From contig JACKKJ010000006.1 in assembly GCA_024236495.1 (NCBI GenBank), positions 62,001-126,000 of the forward strand: a stretch of 64,000 nucleotides of DNA, in the 5' to 3' direction. This document shows positions 25,253 through 33,795 of this stretch, one piece after another. This DNA comes from Paracoccaceae bacterium (GTDB taxonomy: Bacteria; Pseudomonadota; Alphaproteobacteria; Rhodobacterales; Rhodobacteraceae). The notes under the pieces were generated by a model. The model was not told the DNA's origin. It saw nothing but the letters and a program-made list of their open reading frames with translations, and made no database searches. Position 1 is the stretch's first letter, and every line of letters starts with the position of its first letter. The position numbers and the translations under genes are program-made.

Positions 25253-26112
25253 ACCGGCCCGGGACCCGGCAGGGCGCTGTCCCGGCCCGCGGCAAGCCGC
25301 GCCTCAAGCGCGCGCCGCACCGTATCCTCGCAATGGCGCGCAAGCTCCTTGCGGGACGCGAAGGCATCGACCGCCACCGGATCGTGGAAGATCACCTCCA
25401 CCCGACCTTGCCGCAGGGCCGCCAGCGATTTCAGGAAATGCGGGCCGAATTCCATGTCGCCCCACCAGCCGTAGAACCGCGGCTCCTCCCCCTTGGGTGG
25501 CAGATAGACGACGGTCACCGGCTGAATATGCATCGTGTGATCCAGCCCATGGGTGTAGAACGCCTGAAAAAGCGTCGGCTTGAAGGGCAGCACGCGCTGC
25601 CCGTCGGTCGATGTGCCCTCGGGGAAGAAGACCAGCCGGTGGCCCGCGCGCAGCCGGTCCTCGAACACCCGCTGCTGGTCCTTCGCCTTGCGTGGATCGC
25701 GGGCAATGAACACCGTCCCCGTCGCCCGCGCCAGCCAGCCGATGCCCGGCCAGCGCGCGACCTCGGACTTCGACACGAAATAGACGCGCTGGCAGGCGTT
25801 CAGCGTGAAGATGTCGAGCCAGGAGGCATGGTTGGCAACCACTGCCCCCTTGAGCCGCATCGGCCGGCCGCTGACACGGTAGCGGATCCCCATGATGACA
25901 AAGGCCGAACGGCAGACGAACTGCGTCACGAAGGGGGTGAAGGGGCGGTTGCGGCGAAACACCGGTGCCTCGATCAGACGCAGCGCAAGCAAGAACGCGA
26001 GCGAACCGTAGGTCACGGTGCCAAGGGTCAGCCCGCGCAGGCCCGCGACCGTCCAGCCGAGGGGGCCGATCCGCAGGGGTTCGGCCGGTTCGTCGCTGTC
26101 CCAGGTGGTCAC
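25249..26112 (-). CDS. olsA: Lyso-ornithine lipid acyltransferase (PlsC family)
   Basis: Adds the second fatty acid to lyso-ornithine lipid at the inner membrane. The 287-residue protein has a PlsC-type acyltransferase domain: catalytic HX4D in VANHASWLD (His95-Asp100), the FIARDPRKAKDQQ segment and the glycerophosphate/acyl motif FFPEGTSTDG (about 163-171). A hydrophobic N-terminal helix (residues ~28-47) anchors it. The start overlaps the olsB stop by four bases; an olsB-olsA pair makes ornithine lipids in Rhodobacter and Sinorhizobium, which is why I prefer OlsA over a general PlsC. Confidence 0.88.
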   Translation of the reverse strand: MTTWDSDEPAEPLRIGPLGWTVAGLRGLTLGTVTYGSLAFLLALRLIEAPVFRRNRPFTPFVTQFVCRSAFVIMGIRYRVSGRPMRLKGAVVANHASWLDIFTLNACQRVYFVSKSEVARWPGIGWLARATGTVFIARDPRKAKDQQRVFEDRLRAGHRLVFFPEGTSTDGQRVLPFKPTLFQAFYTHGLDHTMHIQPVTVVYLPPKGEEPRFYGWWGDMEFGPHFLKSLAALRQGRVEVIFHDPVAVDAFASRKELARHCEDTVRRALEARLAAGRDSALPGPGPV

Positions 26113-26909
26113 ACCCGTGCCTCGAACTTGCGGACGTAGAACCCCTTGTGCTTGGCGCTCATCGCCGCGGTGTCCATCAGAAGCATGACATCGGTCGTGT
26201 TGAAGGCCCGGTCGACGAAGGCGCCTTCGCCCACGAACCCGCCCAGCCGCAGATAGGCCTTGATCAGCGCCGGCATCGCCGCAAAGGCGGCGCGCCGGTC
26301 GAGCGCTGCGGGCGGCAGAAGATCCATCGGCTGGAACGCCCCGTCATGCACCCGCACCCGCAGGGGATCGGGGGCAAGATGGTTGTGATGCAGCCAGGAC
26401 AACGGCATCCGCAGCGCCTCGACATCGGTGCCGTGAAAGCTTGCCACGCCGAACATCACCTCGATCCCGCGTTCCAGGACGTATTCGGAAAGCCCGTTCC
26501 ACAGAAGGAACATCGCCGACCCGGTCCGGTAATCGGGGTGAACGCAGGACCGGCCAAGCTCAAGAAGCGCGCGACCGCTTTGGCGCAGCTTGGTCAGGTC
26601 ATATTCGCTGTCACAGTAGAAACGCCCGAACGCCTGCGCCCGTTCGCCGGGAAACAGCCGGTAGACGGCGACGACATGGTCAAGCGCCTCGGCATCGCGG
26701 CGGGTGTCGACCAGGATCAGATGATCGTTGACCGGATCGAACTCGTCGCGTTCAAAGCGGCCCTCATGGTCGACAAGCGGGCCGTCGCCGCCCAGTTCCT
26801 CGACGAAGACCGAATAGCGCAGGCGCTGCGCGGCAAGGCAGTCTTCCTTGCTCTGCGCAAGGCGGGTGAGGAAGGGCGAGCTTTCGGGGATCATCGGCCG
26901 GTCCAGCAC
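26109..26909 (-). CDS. olsB: L-ornithine N-alpha-acyltransferase
   Basis: Transfers a 3-hydroxyacyl chain from acyl carrier protein to ornithine, the first step of ornithine-lipid synthesis. The 266-residue protein has the GNAT-like OlsB pattern: CLAAQRLRYSVFVEELGGDGP, DHLILVD, GRFYCDSEYDL, ALLELGRSCVHPDYR and the following MFGVASFHGTD. I chose the GTG at 26909 because AGGAGG lies four bases upstream; the next ATG is 15 bases further in. It overlaps olsA. Phosphate starvation often induces such lipids, but no Pho box was recognised. Confidence 0.92.
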   Translation of the reverse strand: MLDRPMIPESSPFLTRLAQSKEDCLAAQRLRYSVFVEELGGDGPLVDHEGRFERDEFDPVNDHLILVDTRRDAEALDHVVAVYRLFPGERAQAFGRFYCDSEYDLTKLRQSGRALLELGRSCVHPDYRTGSAMFLLWNGLSEYVLERGIEVMFGVASFHGTDVEALRMPLSWLHHNHLAPDPLRVRVHDGAFQPMDLLPPAALDRRAAFAAMPALIKAYLRLGGFVGEGAFVDRAFNTTDVMLLMDTAAMSAKHKGFYVRKFEARV

Positions 26910-26988
26910 AGTTCCTCCTAGGGGCGTCAGGCGATTTAGGCACCGTAAACGATGATTGCAACGAATTCGTGTTCGCAGGCGCGCGCCG

Positions 26989-27047
26989 GGCCCCGTGTCA
27001 GGACCCGTGCCAGGACCCGTGCCCTGGTCCCGTGCCTTGATCCCGGA
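26989..27047. repeat. Short tandem repeat upstream of olsB
   Basis: Five imperfect units with period 12-13 bases share the core GG(A/T/C)CCCGTG: 26989, 27001, 27013, 27026 and a decayed unit at 27039. They lie in the 170-base gap between divergent-facing olsB and DUF3553 gene ends, upstream of olsB. Confidence 0.7.
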
Positions 27048-27079
27048 CGAGCGTTGCGCCTTGCCCCGTTAACCCTTCG

Positions 27080-27268
27080 TCAACTATCCTGCTCGAAAAT
27101 CGGTTCGAGTTCCACTTCCAGGCCATTGACCACGACCTTGCCCGCATTTTCGAAATTGACCGTGATGCGGTGTCCGATCCGCGATTGCACCTGCCCCAGG
27201 CCCCAGTCTGGCGCTGCCGGGTGGCGCACCATCATCCCCGGCTCCAGCATCGCGTTCACGCCTTTCAT
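27080..27268 (-). CDS. DUF3553 small protein
   Basis: A 62-residue acidic protein: MLEPGMMVRHPAAPDWGLGQVQSR-type start, then RITVNFENAGKVVVNG and ELEPIFEQ at the end. The pattern (hydrophobic, beta-rich, PDWGxGQVQS) matches DUF3553, which resembles small SH3-like or tudor-like beta-barrels. Function unknown. ATG 27268 has AGGATGG nearby; an internal ATG six codons later is an alternative. It is divergent from chpT with only about 20 bases between starts, so the two promoters must overlap. Confidence 0.8.
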   Translation of the reverse strand: MKGVNAMLEPGMMVRHPAAPDWGLGQVQSRIGHRITVNFENAGKVVVNGLEVELEPIFEQDS

Positions 27269-27288
27269 CCATCCTCCGAGGGGTCTTC

Positions 27289-27891
27289 ATGCCGCATGAC
27301 CCGACCGAACTTGCCGCGCTGATCGGTTCGCGTATCTGCCACGATCTTGTCAGCCCGATCGGCGCGATCGGCAACGGCGTGGAGCTTCTGGCGATGGCGG
27401 GCGCGGCGGGGCCCGAGGTTAGGCTCATAGCCGAAAGCGTCGCGGCCGCCAATGCGCGCATCCGGTTTTTCCGCATCGCCTTCGGGGCCGCGACCCCCGG
27501 CCAGCGCGTCGCCCTGCCAGAGATTCGCCTCCTCCTCGACGATCTGACGCGCGGCGGGCGGCTTTCGTTCGACTGGCAGGTGCCGGGCGACCAGCCGCGC
27601 GGCATCGTCAAGCTGGCCTTCCTGGTCCTGCAATGCTGCGAAACCGCCCTGCCCTTCGGCGGGCGCGTCACGATCGCCGCCGCCGATGGCGCCTGGCAGA
27701 TCCTGGCGGAGGCCGACAAGCTGAAGATCGACGACGCGCTCTGGGCGCGCCTTGCGGGCAGCGGCGGTCAGGCAGAGGGCACCGTCGCCCCCGCGCAGGT
27801 CCAGTTCGCCCTTGCCCCGACAGAGGCTGCGGCGCTCGGGCGGGCCTTGCAGGTCACGCGGGCCCCGGGGCGGGTCGAAATCCGGTTCTGA
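27289..27891 (+). CDS. chpT: Histidine phosphotransferase ChpT
   Basis: Phosphorelay protein that passes phosphate from the hybrid kinase CckA to CtrA and CpdR in alphaproteobacterial cell-cycle control (in Rhodobacterales also motility and gene-transfer agents). The 200-residue protein shows the dimerisation helix with the phosphorylated histidine in SRICHDLVSPIGAIGNGVELL (His18) and a degenerate ATPase-like second domain ending VTRAPGRVEIRF. It is a soluble cytoplasmic protein. No cckA or ctrA is in this window. Confidence 0.88.
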   Translation: MPHDPTELAALIGSRICHDLVSPIGAIGNGVELLAMAGAAGPEVRLIAESVAAANARIRFFRIAFGAATPGQRVALPEIRLLLDDLTRGGRLSFDWQVPGDQPRGIVKLAFLVLQCCETALPFGGRVTIAAADGAWQILAEADKLKIDDALWARLAGSGGQAEGTVAPAQVQFALAPTEAAALGRALQVTRAPGRVEIRF

Positions 27892-27914
27892 CCGCTTCGT
27901 GCCGGCCCCGCCGG

Positions 27915-29155
27915 TCAGCCGCGCACCGTCCCCTGCCCCTCGACCAGATACTTGAAGCTCGTCAGCTGCTCGGCCCCAACCGGCCCGCGCGCATGCATCT
28001 TGCCGGTGGCGATGCCGATCTCGGCCCCCATGCCGAACTCGCCCCCGTCGGCGAACTGGGTAGAGGCGTTGCGCATCAGGATCGCGCTGTCGAGCCGGGC
28101 GAAGAACCGCTCGGCGGCCGCGTCGTCCTCGGTCAGGATCGCCTCGGTATGGGACGATCCGTAGCGGCGGATATGGGCGATGGCGGCGTCGATGTCGTCG
28201 ACCACCCGCGCGGCGATGATCATGTCAAGGAATTCGCGGCCGAAATCCCCTCGGTCGCGGGCTTCGTTCCGCGCAGACCCTCCGCCCGCACCTCGACCCC
28301 GGCGGCCATCAGGTCGTCGACGATCTCCTGGCCAAGGGTCGCGGCGACGTCACGATGGACCAGCAGGCACTCCGCCGCGCCGCAGATGCCGGTGCGGCGG
28401 GTCTTGGCGTTCAGGACAACGCGCCGGGCCTTTGCCGGGTCGGCGGCCTTGTCGACGTAGATGTGGCAGATCCCTCCAGATGGGCAAAGACCGGCACCCG
28501 CGCCTCGGCCTGCACCAGCCCGACAAGGCCCTTGCCGCCACGCGGTACGATCACGTCGATCACGCCCACCGCCCGCAGCATCTCCGTCACCGCCGCGCGG
28601 TCGCGTGTGGGCACCAGCTGGATCGCATCCTGGGGCAGGCCCGCGGCCTTCAGCCCGGCCACCAGACAGGCATGGATCGCGCGGCTGGAATGGAAACTCT
28701 CCGATCCCCCGAGAGGATCACGGCGTTTCCGGACTTCAGGCACAGCGCGCCGGCATCCGCCGTCACGTTGGGGCGGCTTTCATAGATGACACCGATCACG
28801 CCAGGGGCGTTCGCACCCGCCGGATATGAAGGCCCGACGGCATGTCCCATTCGGCGATCACCTCGCCCACCGGGTCCTTCTGCGCGGCCACTGCCCTCAG
28901 GCCCGCGACGATGCCGCCGATCCGGGCCGGGTCCAGCATCAGCCGGTCCATCATCGCCGGGCTCAGCCCCTTGTCGCGGCCGTAGGCCAGATCCTCGGCA
29001 TTGGCCGCGATGATCCCCGCTTCGGCCGCCGCGACCGCATCGGCCGCCGCCTCCAGCGCGGCACGGCGCGCCGCCGCCGGGGCACAGGCCAGATCCGCCG
29101 CCGCCGCCTTCGCCCGCGCGCCGATATCGGCCATCAAACTCGCGATGTCGTCCAT
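27915..29155 (-). pseudogene. proA: Gamma-glutamyl phosphate reductase, reading frame broken four times
   Basis: Second enzyme of proline synthesis, reducing glutamyl phosphate to the semialdehyde. Start ATG 29155 (MDDIASLMADIGARAKA) and stop at 27915 give the right overall size (about 414 residues), but the protein is spread over three frames. Each break is repaired by adding one G on the coding strand at about 28801, 28706-28710, 28472-28474 and 28247-28250, giving contiguous [62 protein letters not shown] and KPATEGDFGREFLDMI. The last part (GGEFGMGAEIGIATGKMHARGPVG) is intact. Repeated loss of one G in runs points to consensus errors rather than decay, so the gene may be functional. Confidence 0.9.
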
Positions 29156-29176
29156 GTCCTTCACCACGCGCCCCCG

Positions 29177-29207
29177 TTCATCTTGCCGAAAATACCTCCG
29201 CCGGAGG
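29177..29207. repeat. Dispersed intergenic repeat copy between proB and proA
   Basis: TTCATCTTGCCGAAAATACC continues with TCCGCCGGAGG, a close match to each arm of the 3.1-kb inverted repeat. The terminal CCTCCGCCGGAGG is itself a short palindrome. It lies in the 74-base gap after the proB stop and before the proA start. Confidence 0.85.
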
Positions 29208-29229
29208 CATGGCCCGCAAGGGCCATCCC

Positions 29230-30343
29230 TCAAAGCACCATGTCGTCGCGATGCACCACCGGCCCGCGGCCGGCATAGCCCAGAATGACCGCGATGTCAC
29301 CCGACCGCCGCCCTGCGATCGCCCGCGCCTCGGCTGCCGAATACCGCGCAAGCCCCTTGGCCAGCGCCTCGCCCGAGGGGCCGAGGATCGCCACCGCATC
29401 TCCGCGCCCGAAACTGCCGGTGACCGAGGTCACCCCGGCGGCCAGAAGCGACTTGCCGGTGCCAAGCGCCGCCACCGCCCCGGCATCGAGCCGCAGCTCC
29501 CCTCTTGGCTTCATCGCCGCGATCCAGCGCTTGCGCGCGGCCTGCGGGTCGCCCTCGGGCAGGAACCAGGTGCGGCTGGCGCCCCTGGCCAGCGCCGAAA
29601 GGGGCGCAGCACCGATCCTTCCATGATCGCCATCGCGCAGCCGCCCGCGACCGCCGTCTTGGCCGCCATCAGCTTGGTCTTCATCCCGCCCTTCGACAGG
29701 CCCGAAACCGGATCGCCCGCCATCGCCTCGATCGCCGGGGTGATGCGCTCGACAAGGTCGAAGCGGGTCGCGGCGGGTCTTCCTTGGGGTTGGCGGAGTA
29801 AAACCCGTCCACGTCGGACAGAAGGACCAGCTGATCGGCGCCGACCGTCACCGCGATCTGCGCGGCAAGACGGTCGTTGTCGCCAAAGCGGATCTCGTCC
29901 GTCGCCACGGTGTCGTTCTCGTTCACGATCGGCACCACCCCGAGCGACAGGAGCGTTTCCATCGTCGCACGGGAATTGAGATAGCGGCGGCGGTCCTCGG
30001 TGTCTTCCAGCGTGACCAGAACCTGGCCGGTGGTGATCGCGTGGGGCGCCAGTACCTCCTCGTAGGCGCGCGCCAGGCGGATCTGCCCGACCGCTGCCGC
30101 CGCCTGGCTCTGGTCAAGCGTCAGCGCGCCCCAGGGCAGGCCAAGCACGCCGCGCCCCAGCGCGATGGAGCCGGAGGAAACGAGGATCACCTGGGTGCCG
30201 CGGGCGCGCGCGGCTGCCACGTCCTCGGCGAGCGCACGCAGCCAGTCGATCTTCAGCCCGCGGTCGCGATCCACCAGCAGCGCGGACCCGATCTTGACGA
30301 CGAGCCGCGCGCGCGCGGCGACATCGGGGCTCAGGGTTGCCAT
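29230..30343 (-). pseudogene. proB: Glutamate 5-kinase, reading frame broken twice
   Basis: First enzyme of proline synthesis (ATP-dependent glutamate phosphorylation, feedback-inhibited by proline). ATG 30343 begins MATLSPDVAARARLVVKIGSALL; the amino-acid-kinase domain has VILVSSGSIALGRG, NENDTVATDEIRFGDNDRLAA and LLSDVDGFYSANP. The frame shifts at 29775-29777 (one G missing on plus, restoring PKEDPAATRFDLVERI) and at 29617-29618 (restoring IMEGIGAAPLSALARG). The C-terminal PUA domain (29230-29514) is intact and ends VVHRDDMVL. Corrected length is about 371 residues, normal for ProB. It sits between obgE and proA, the usual order. Confidence 0.9.
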
Positions 30344-31355
30344 GAGGTGACCTCGGCGTGACCGCGCGGTCGGCCGCGATCTCTGCCCAAAGCGCGCGCA
30401 GGACCTCGGTCAGGCCCATCTTGGCGGCGCCCGAAATCAGGAAGACCGGGCCGCCCGACGCCTTTTCCAGGGACCGCCTGCGCGACGCGAGCGTCTTTGC
30501 GTCCAGCGCATCGATCTTGTTCAGCGCGGTGATCCGGGGCTTGGCCGCCAGTTCGGGCGAATAGGCCTCAAGCTCCTGAAGGATGGTCTTGCAGTCCTTC
30601 GCGATGGTCGAGGACGTCCCGTCCACCAGGTGCAGAAGGACAGAACAGCGTTCGACATGGCCCAGGAACATGTCACCAAGCCCCCGGCCCTCGGACGCAC
30701 CCTCGATCAGGCCGGGAATGTCGGCCATGACGAACTCCTTGCCGTCGACGCCAACGACGCCAAGGTTCGGGTGCAGCGTGGTGAACGGATAGTCGGCGAT
30801 CTTCGGCCGCGCGTTCGAGACGGCCGAAAGGAAGGTCGACTTGCCCGCGTTGGGCAGACCCAGAAGCCCGGCGTCGGCAATCAGTTTCAGCCGCAGCCAG
30901 ATCGTGCGTTCGATCCCGTCCTGCCCGGGATTGGCGCGCGAAGGCGCACGGTTGGTCGAGGACTTGAAGTGCAGGTTGCCGAAGCCGCCGTTGCCGCCCT
31001 TGGCAAGGCATACCCTCTGACCGACCTCGGTCAGGTCGGCGATCAGGGTTTCCTCGTCCTCGTCGATGATCTCGGTCCCGACCGGCACCTTCAGGACGAT
31101 GTCGTCGCCGTCCTTGCCGGTGCGCTGGCGGCCCATGCCGGGCTGGCCGTTCTTGGCGAAGAAATGCTGCTGGTAGCGAAAGTCGATGAGGGTGTTGAGC
31201 CCGTCGACCGCCTCGGCCCAGACCGAGCCGCCCTTGCCGCCGTCGCCGCCATCCGGCCCGCCGAATTCGACGAACTTCTCGCGCCGGAACGACACGCAGC
31301 CCCCGCCACCGCCGCCAGAGCGGATATAGACCTTGGCAAGATCGAGGAACTTCAT
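30331..31355 (-). CDS. obgE: GTPase ObgE/CgtA, C-terminal tail frameshifted
   Basis: Ribosome-associated GTPase needed for 50S maturation and stress responses. Start MKFLDLAKVYIRSGGGGGGC at 31355. The glycine-rich Obg fold covers residues 1-158 (GGPDGGDGGKGGSVW), then the G domain with LLGLPNAGKSTFLSAVS, DIPGLIEGASEGRGLG, NKIDALD and SGAAKMGL. As written, the frame runs past proB to 30114 with arginine-rich nonsense; adding one C near 30355-30356 gives the normal-looking end PEVTSWQP and a stop at 30331, overlapping the proB start by 13 bases. So this end shares the error pattern of proB and proA. Confidence 0.92.
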
Positions 31356-31515
31356 GATGCGCGCCTTTCTCGGGATCGGACAGGCGATAGTCCCTTGGGC
31401 CGGGAATCGCAAGGACCCTCGCCGGGCGTGCTCGTGGCGGGCAAGACGCGCGCCGGCGCAGTCGATCGGGTGGTGTCACGGATGCGCGCTATTCCATGAT
31501 GCGATCGCATGCACT

Positions 31516-32037
31516 TCAGTGGGGCTGAGAGCCAATCCTTTGCCATGCCCGCCGGGTCAGACTCATGCGGTAAACTAGCACCACGTCCCCCGGGCGCGAT
31601 ACCGGGGTCTTGAGGACATGGCCCGCGCGCTGGAAACCCAGTTTTCGCAGCACCGAGCATGACCTGCCGTTGCCCTCGAAATAGGCCGAGGCGACCGTAC
31701 CGGCGACGGGGTCGGCGAAATGTTCGGCCAGGACAGCACCGGATGCCTCGGTGGCATAACCCCGACCCCATACCCGCCGGGCCAGCCAATAGCCAAGCTC
31801 GCCATCGTTGGCGACCATCCCGGCAAAGCCGTCGGCGTCCTCGATCGCCCAGACCTCGCCTGGCCTCGCGCTTGGCAGGAACTCGTGAAAATCGCGCCCG
31901 CCATAGGGATGCGGCACGAAATAGAGCCACCGCGCGACCTCGAAATCGTTGATGGCAGCGACCAGCGCCGCCTCGTCCCCGGCGGCGAGCGGGCGCAGGC
32001 AAAGCCGCGCAGTGCGCACGACAGCGCGCCCTGTCAT
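31516..32037 (-). CDS. GNAT family acetyltransferase (RimJ/RimL-like)
   Basis: A 173-residue N-acetyltransferase of the ribosomal-protein type: TARLCLRPLAAGDEAALVAAIND at the N-terminus, then ELGYWLARRVWGRGYATEAS (acetyl-CoA-binding) and YFEGNGRSCSVLRKLGFQRAG. The substrate is unknown. Start ATG 32037 is chosen at the family position; longer forms read into the neighbour. It lies four bases after a second GNAT gene on the same strand with the same overall architecture, probably an old duplication. Confidence 0.87.
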   Translation of the reverse strand: MTGRAVVRTARLCLRPLAAGDEAALVAAINDFEVARWLYFVPHPYGGRDFHEFLPSARPGEVWAIEDADGFAGMVANDGELGYWLARRVWGRGYATEASGAVLAEHFADPVAGTVASAYFEGNGRSCSVLRKLGFQRAGHVLKTPVSRPGDVVLVYRMSLTRRAWQRIGSQPH

Positions 32038-32041
32038 CCGG

Positions 32042-32581
32042 TCACACCATCTTGCGGATATAGGTCCAGGTCGGAACCATGGCGCCGCGCGCGACCGAGA
32101 ATGCCTCGGCGTCGCCAAGATATTCGAACCCGCCATTGGTCAGCACGCGCGCCGAACCGGGGTTGTCCTGGAACACCTCGGCGAAAAGCGTCCGCGCCTC
32201 GTGCGGGTTCGCGCCGACCATGGCGTTGACCGCCTCGGAGGCGAGGCCGGTATTCCAGAAGGCGGGCGCGACCCAGTAGACGATTTCGCTTTGCCCGCGA
32301 TCCATGCGGGTCAGGCTGACAAGGCCCAGGACCTCGTCCATCCCGTGCGCGGCGCCGTCCATCACCCAGATGTCCTCGCCGCAGCCCTCGGTCAGGCAGC
32401 GGTCGACATAGGCTTCGGTCGCGCCGGGCGGCAGCGGATGGGGGATCACCCGGGTGCCCTCGGCCACCCGTCTGTCGGCGGTGTAGAAGGCAATGAGACC
32501 CGCGTCCGAACGCCGGAGGGGACGCAGCACGAAACGCTCCGCCTGGATCACCGGCAGAAGCCCGAGCTGTTCCTGAATCAT
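32042..32581 (-). CDS. GNAT family acetyltransferase (RimJ/RimL-like)
   Basis: A 179-residue protein of the same class as its downstream neighbour: QAERFVLRPLRRSDAGLIAFYTADRRVAEG, then EIVYWVAPAFWNTGLASEAVNAMV and VFQDNPGSARVLTNGGFEYLGDAEAFSVAR. The canonical acetyl-CoA loop R-G-x-G-x-A is changed to NTGLAS, which still fits a RimJ/RimL-like group. Start at 32581 has GGAGGGA upstream. The two GNAT genes form a pair between rpmA and obgE. Confidence 0.87.
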   Translation of the reverse strand: MIQEQLGLLPVIQAERFVLRPLRRSDAGLIAFYTADRRVAEGTRVIPHPLPPGATEAYVDRCLTEGCGEDIWVMDGAAHGMDEVLGLVSLTRMDRGQSEIVYWVAPAFWNTGLASEAVNAMVGANPHEARTLFAEVFQDNPGSARVLTNGGFEYLGDAEAFSVARGAMVPTWTYIRKMV

Positions 32582-32749
32582 TCCGTCCCTCCTCCAGTGC
32601 CAGGGACAGGCGTCCCGCGTTTCACCGCGCCGATCACCCGTCCGTGGTGCCGTTCTGCCCGGCGCTTCGGCCGGTCGTCCTGTCATGCCCATAGTTGCGA
32701 AATGGGGCGTATACATGGCGGGAACAATCCCATCTTGTGGCCGGTCCGC

Positions 32750-32845
32750 ATCACGATGCCGGGACCCGGATTTGAACCGCCTCCCCCGGAACCCTGCCGG
32801 TGGAACGGCAAGGGGACCGGCCTTTCGGCCGATCCCCCATTTACA
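32750..32845 (-). other. Structured non-coding stretch with a tRNA 3'-end-like piece
   Basis: In the 285-base gap between rpmA and the GNAT gene, the minus strand can fold: GGGGATCGGCC-GAAA-GGCCGGTCCCC, an 11-bp stem with a GNRA tetraloop, directly followed by CCTTGCCG-TTCCAC-CGGCAGGG, and then GGTTCAAATCCGGGTCCCGGCA, which looks like the T-loop, 3' T-stem and acceptor end of a tRNA. The T-stem 5' half does not pair (GGCGG against CCGGG) and no anticodon arm fits, so it is not a normal tRNA. The first hairpin may end the rplU-rpmA transcript. Confidence 0.45.
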
Positions 32846-32866
32846 AACCGATTGTACGGGTTCGGC

Positions 32867-33136
32867 TTACTCGGCTGCCTCCGCCACGGGGAGAACCGAA
32901 ATGAATGTGCGGCCCTTGAGACCCTGTTTGAAGGTCACGCGACCATCGACCGTCGCATAGATCGTGTGGTCACGACCCATGCCGACGCCCTCGCCCGGCC
33001 ACCAGGTGGTGCCGCGCTGGCGAACGATGATCGAACCCGGCTGGGCCTGCTGGCCACCGAACAGTTTCACGCCGAGTCGACGGCCCGCGCTGTCGCGGCC
33101 GTTGCGGGAGGAACCGCCTGCTTTCTTGTGTGCCAT
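32867..33136 (-). CDS. rpmA: 50S ribosomal protein L27
   Basis: Small 50S protein whose N-terminus reaches the peptidyl-transferase centre. The 89-residue product starts MAHKKAGGSSRNGRDSAGRRLGVK with no cleavable extension and continues GSIIVRQRGTTWWPGEGVGMGRDHTI. It follows rplU by 13 bases as the L21-L27 operon, next to obgE as in most bacteria (here with two GNAT genes in between). Confidence 0.98.
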   Translation of the reverse strand: MAHKKAGGSSRNGRDSAGRRLGVKLFGGQQAQPGSIIVRQRGTTWWPGEGVGMGRDHTIYATVDGRVTFKQGLKGRTFISVLPVAEAAE

Positions 33137-33149
33137 GGGGTGCTACTCC

Positions 33150-33602
33150 TTACGCTTCGGCTTTTTTCGAGGCGCGCTTGGCCCCGGCGGCCTTGGCGGG
33201 GGCCTCGGCGGGCTTGGCTTCGGCATTGTGCGCCGCGACGCGGGCGGCATAGGTGCCGGTCGCCGCTGCGACGCCCGACTTGTCCGCGCCGGAGGCGAGG
33301 ATGTCGGTCACGCGGACGAGCGTCAGCTTCTGACGGTGGCCACGGGTGCGCTGCGACGAATGCTTGCGGCGGCGTTTCCAGAAGGTGATGACCTTGTCGG
33401 CCTTGATCTGGTCGATCACTTCGGCCTGAACGGCCGCGCCCGCGACAAGGGGGCTGCCGAGAACCGGGGCATCGCCGCCGATCATCAGAACTTCGTTGAA
33501 CTGGATCTTGTCACCGGCGTTGGCGGCCAGAAGTTCCACGCGCAGGACATCGCCCGCCTGGACCTTGTACTGTTTGCCACCGGTCTTGAGGACCGCGAAC
33601 AT
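33150..33602 (-). CDS. rplU: 50S ribosomal protein L21
   Basis: Binds 23S rRNA in the 50S subunit. The core (residues 1-103) starts MFAVLKTGGKQYKVQAGDVLRVE and has KVITFWKRRRKHSSQRTRGHRQKLTLVRV. A C-terminal extension of about 45 residues is alanine- and lysine-rich (AEAKPAEAPAKAAGAKRASKKAEA), common in alphaproteobacteria. Start at 33602 is supported by AAGGA and by the family start; an in-frame upstream start lies in the leader. Confidence 0.97.
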   Translation of the reverse strand: MFAVLKTGGKQYKVQAGDVLRVELLAANAGDKIQFNEVLMIGGDAPVLGSPLVAGAAVQAEVIDQIKADKVITFWKRRRKHSSQRTRGHRQKLTLVRVTDILASGADKSGVAAATGTYAARVAAHNAEAKPAEAPAKAAGAKRASKKAEA

Positions 33603-33795
33603 GGGTCTTTCCTTCATCGTTTCCGCGCCCTGTGGCCCCCTTTCGGGTGTTTCCGGCCCTGCGGCCGCCTCGGACAGCGCGCCCCTTGCGGGAGCGTCAT
33701 TGCAAAAAATGGTCATGCCCGAGCGGGCGGCAGCCCACCGGGATGCGGGCTTATCGTCAATCGAAGCGGGAAAGTCAAGCGGGCCGCGCGGCGCC

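Noticed and set aside
27080..27719. Longer minus-strand frame over chpT in place of DUF3553
   Set aside because: It runs antisense to chpT, whose histidine motif is clear; the short DUF3553 frame is the family-sized one.
32750..32845. tRNA gene on the minus strand
   Set aside because: The 3' end looks right but the T-stem 5' half, anticodon arm and 5' acceptor do not pair; reported only as a structured element.
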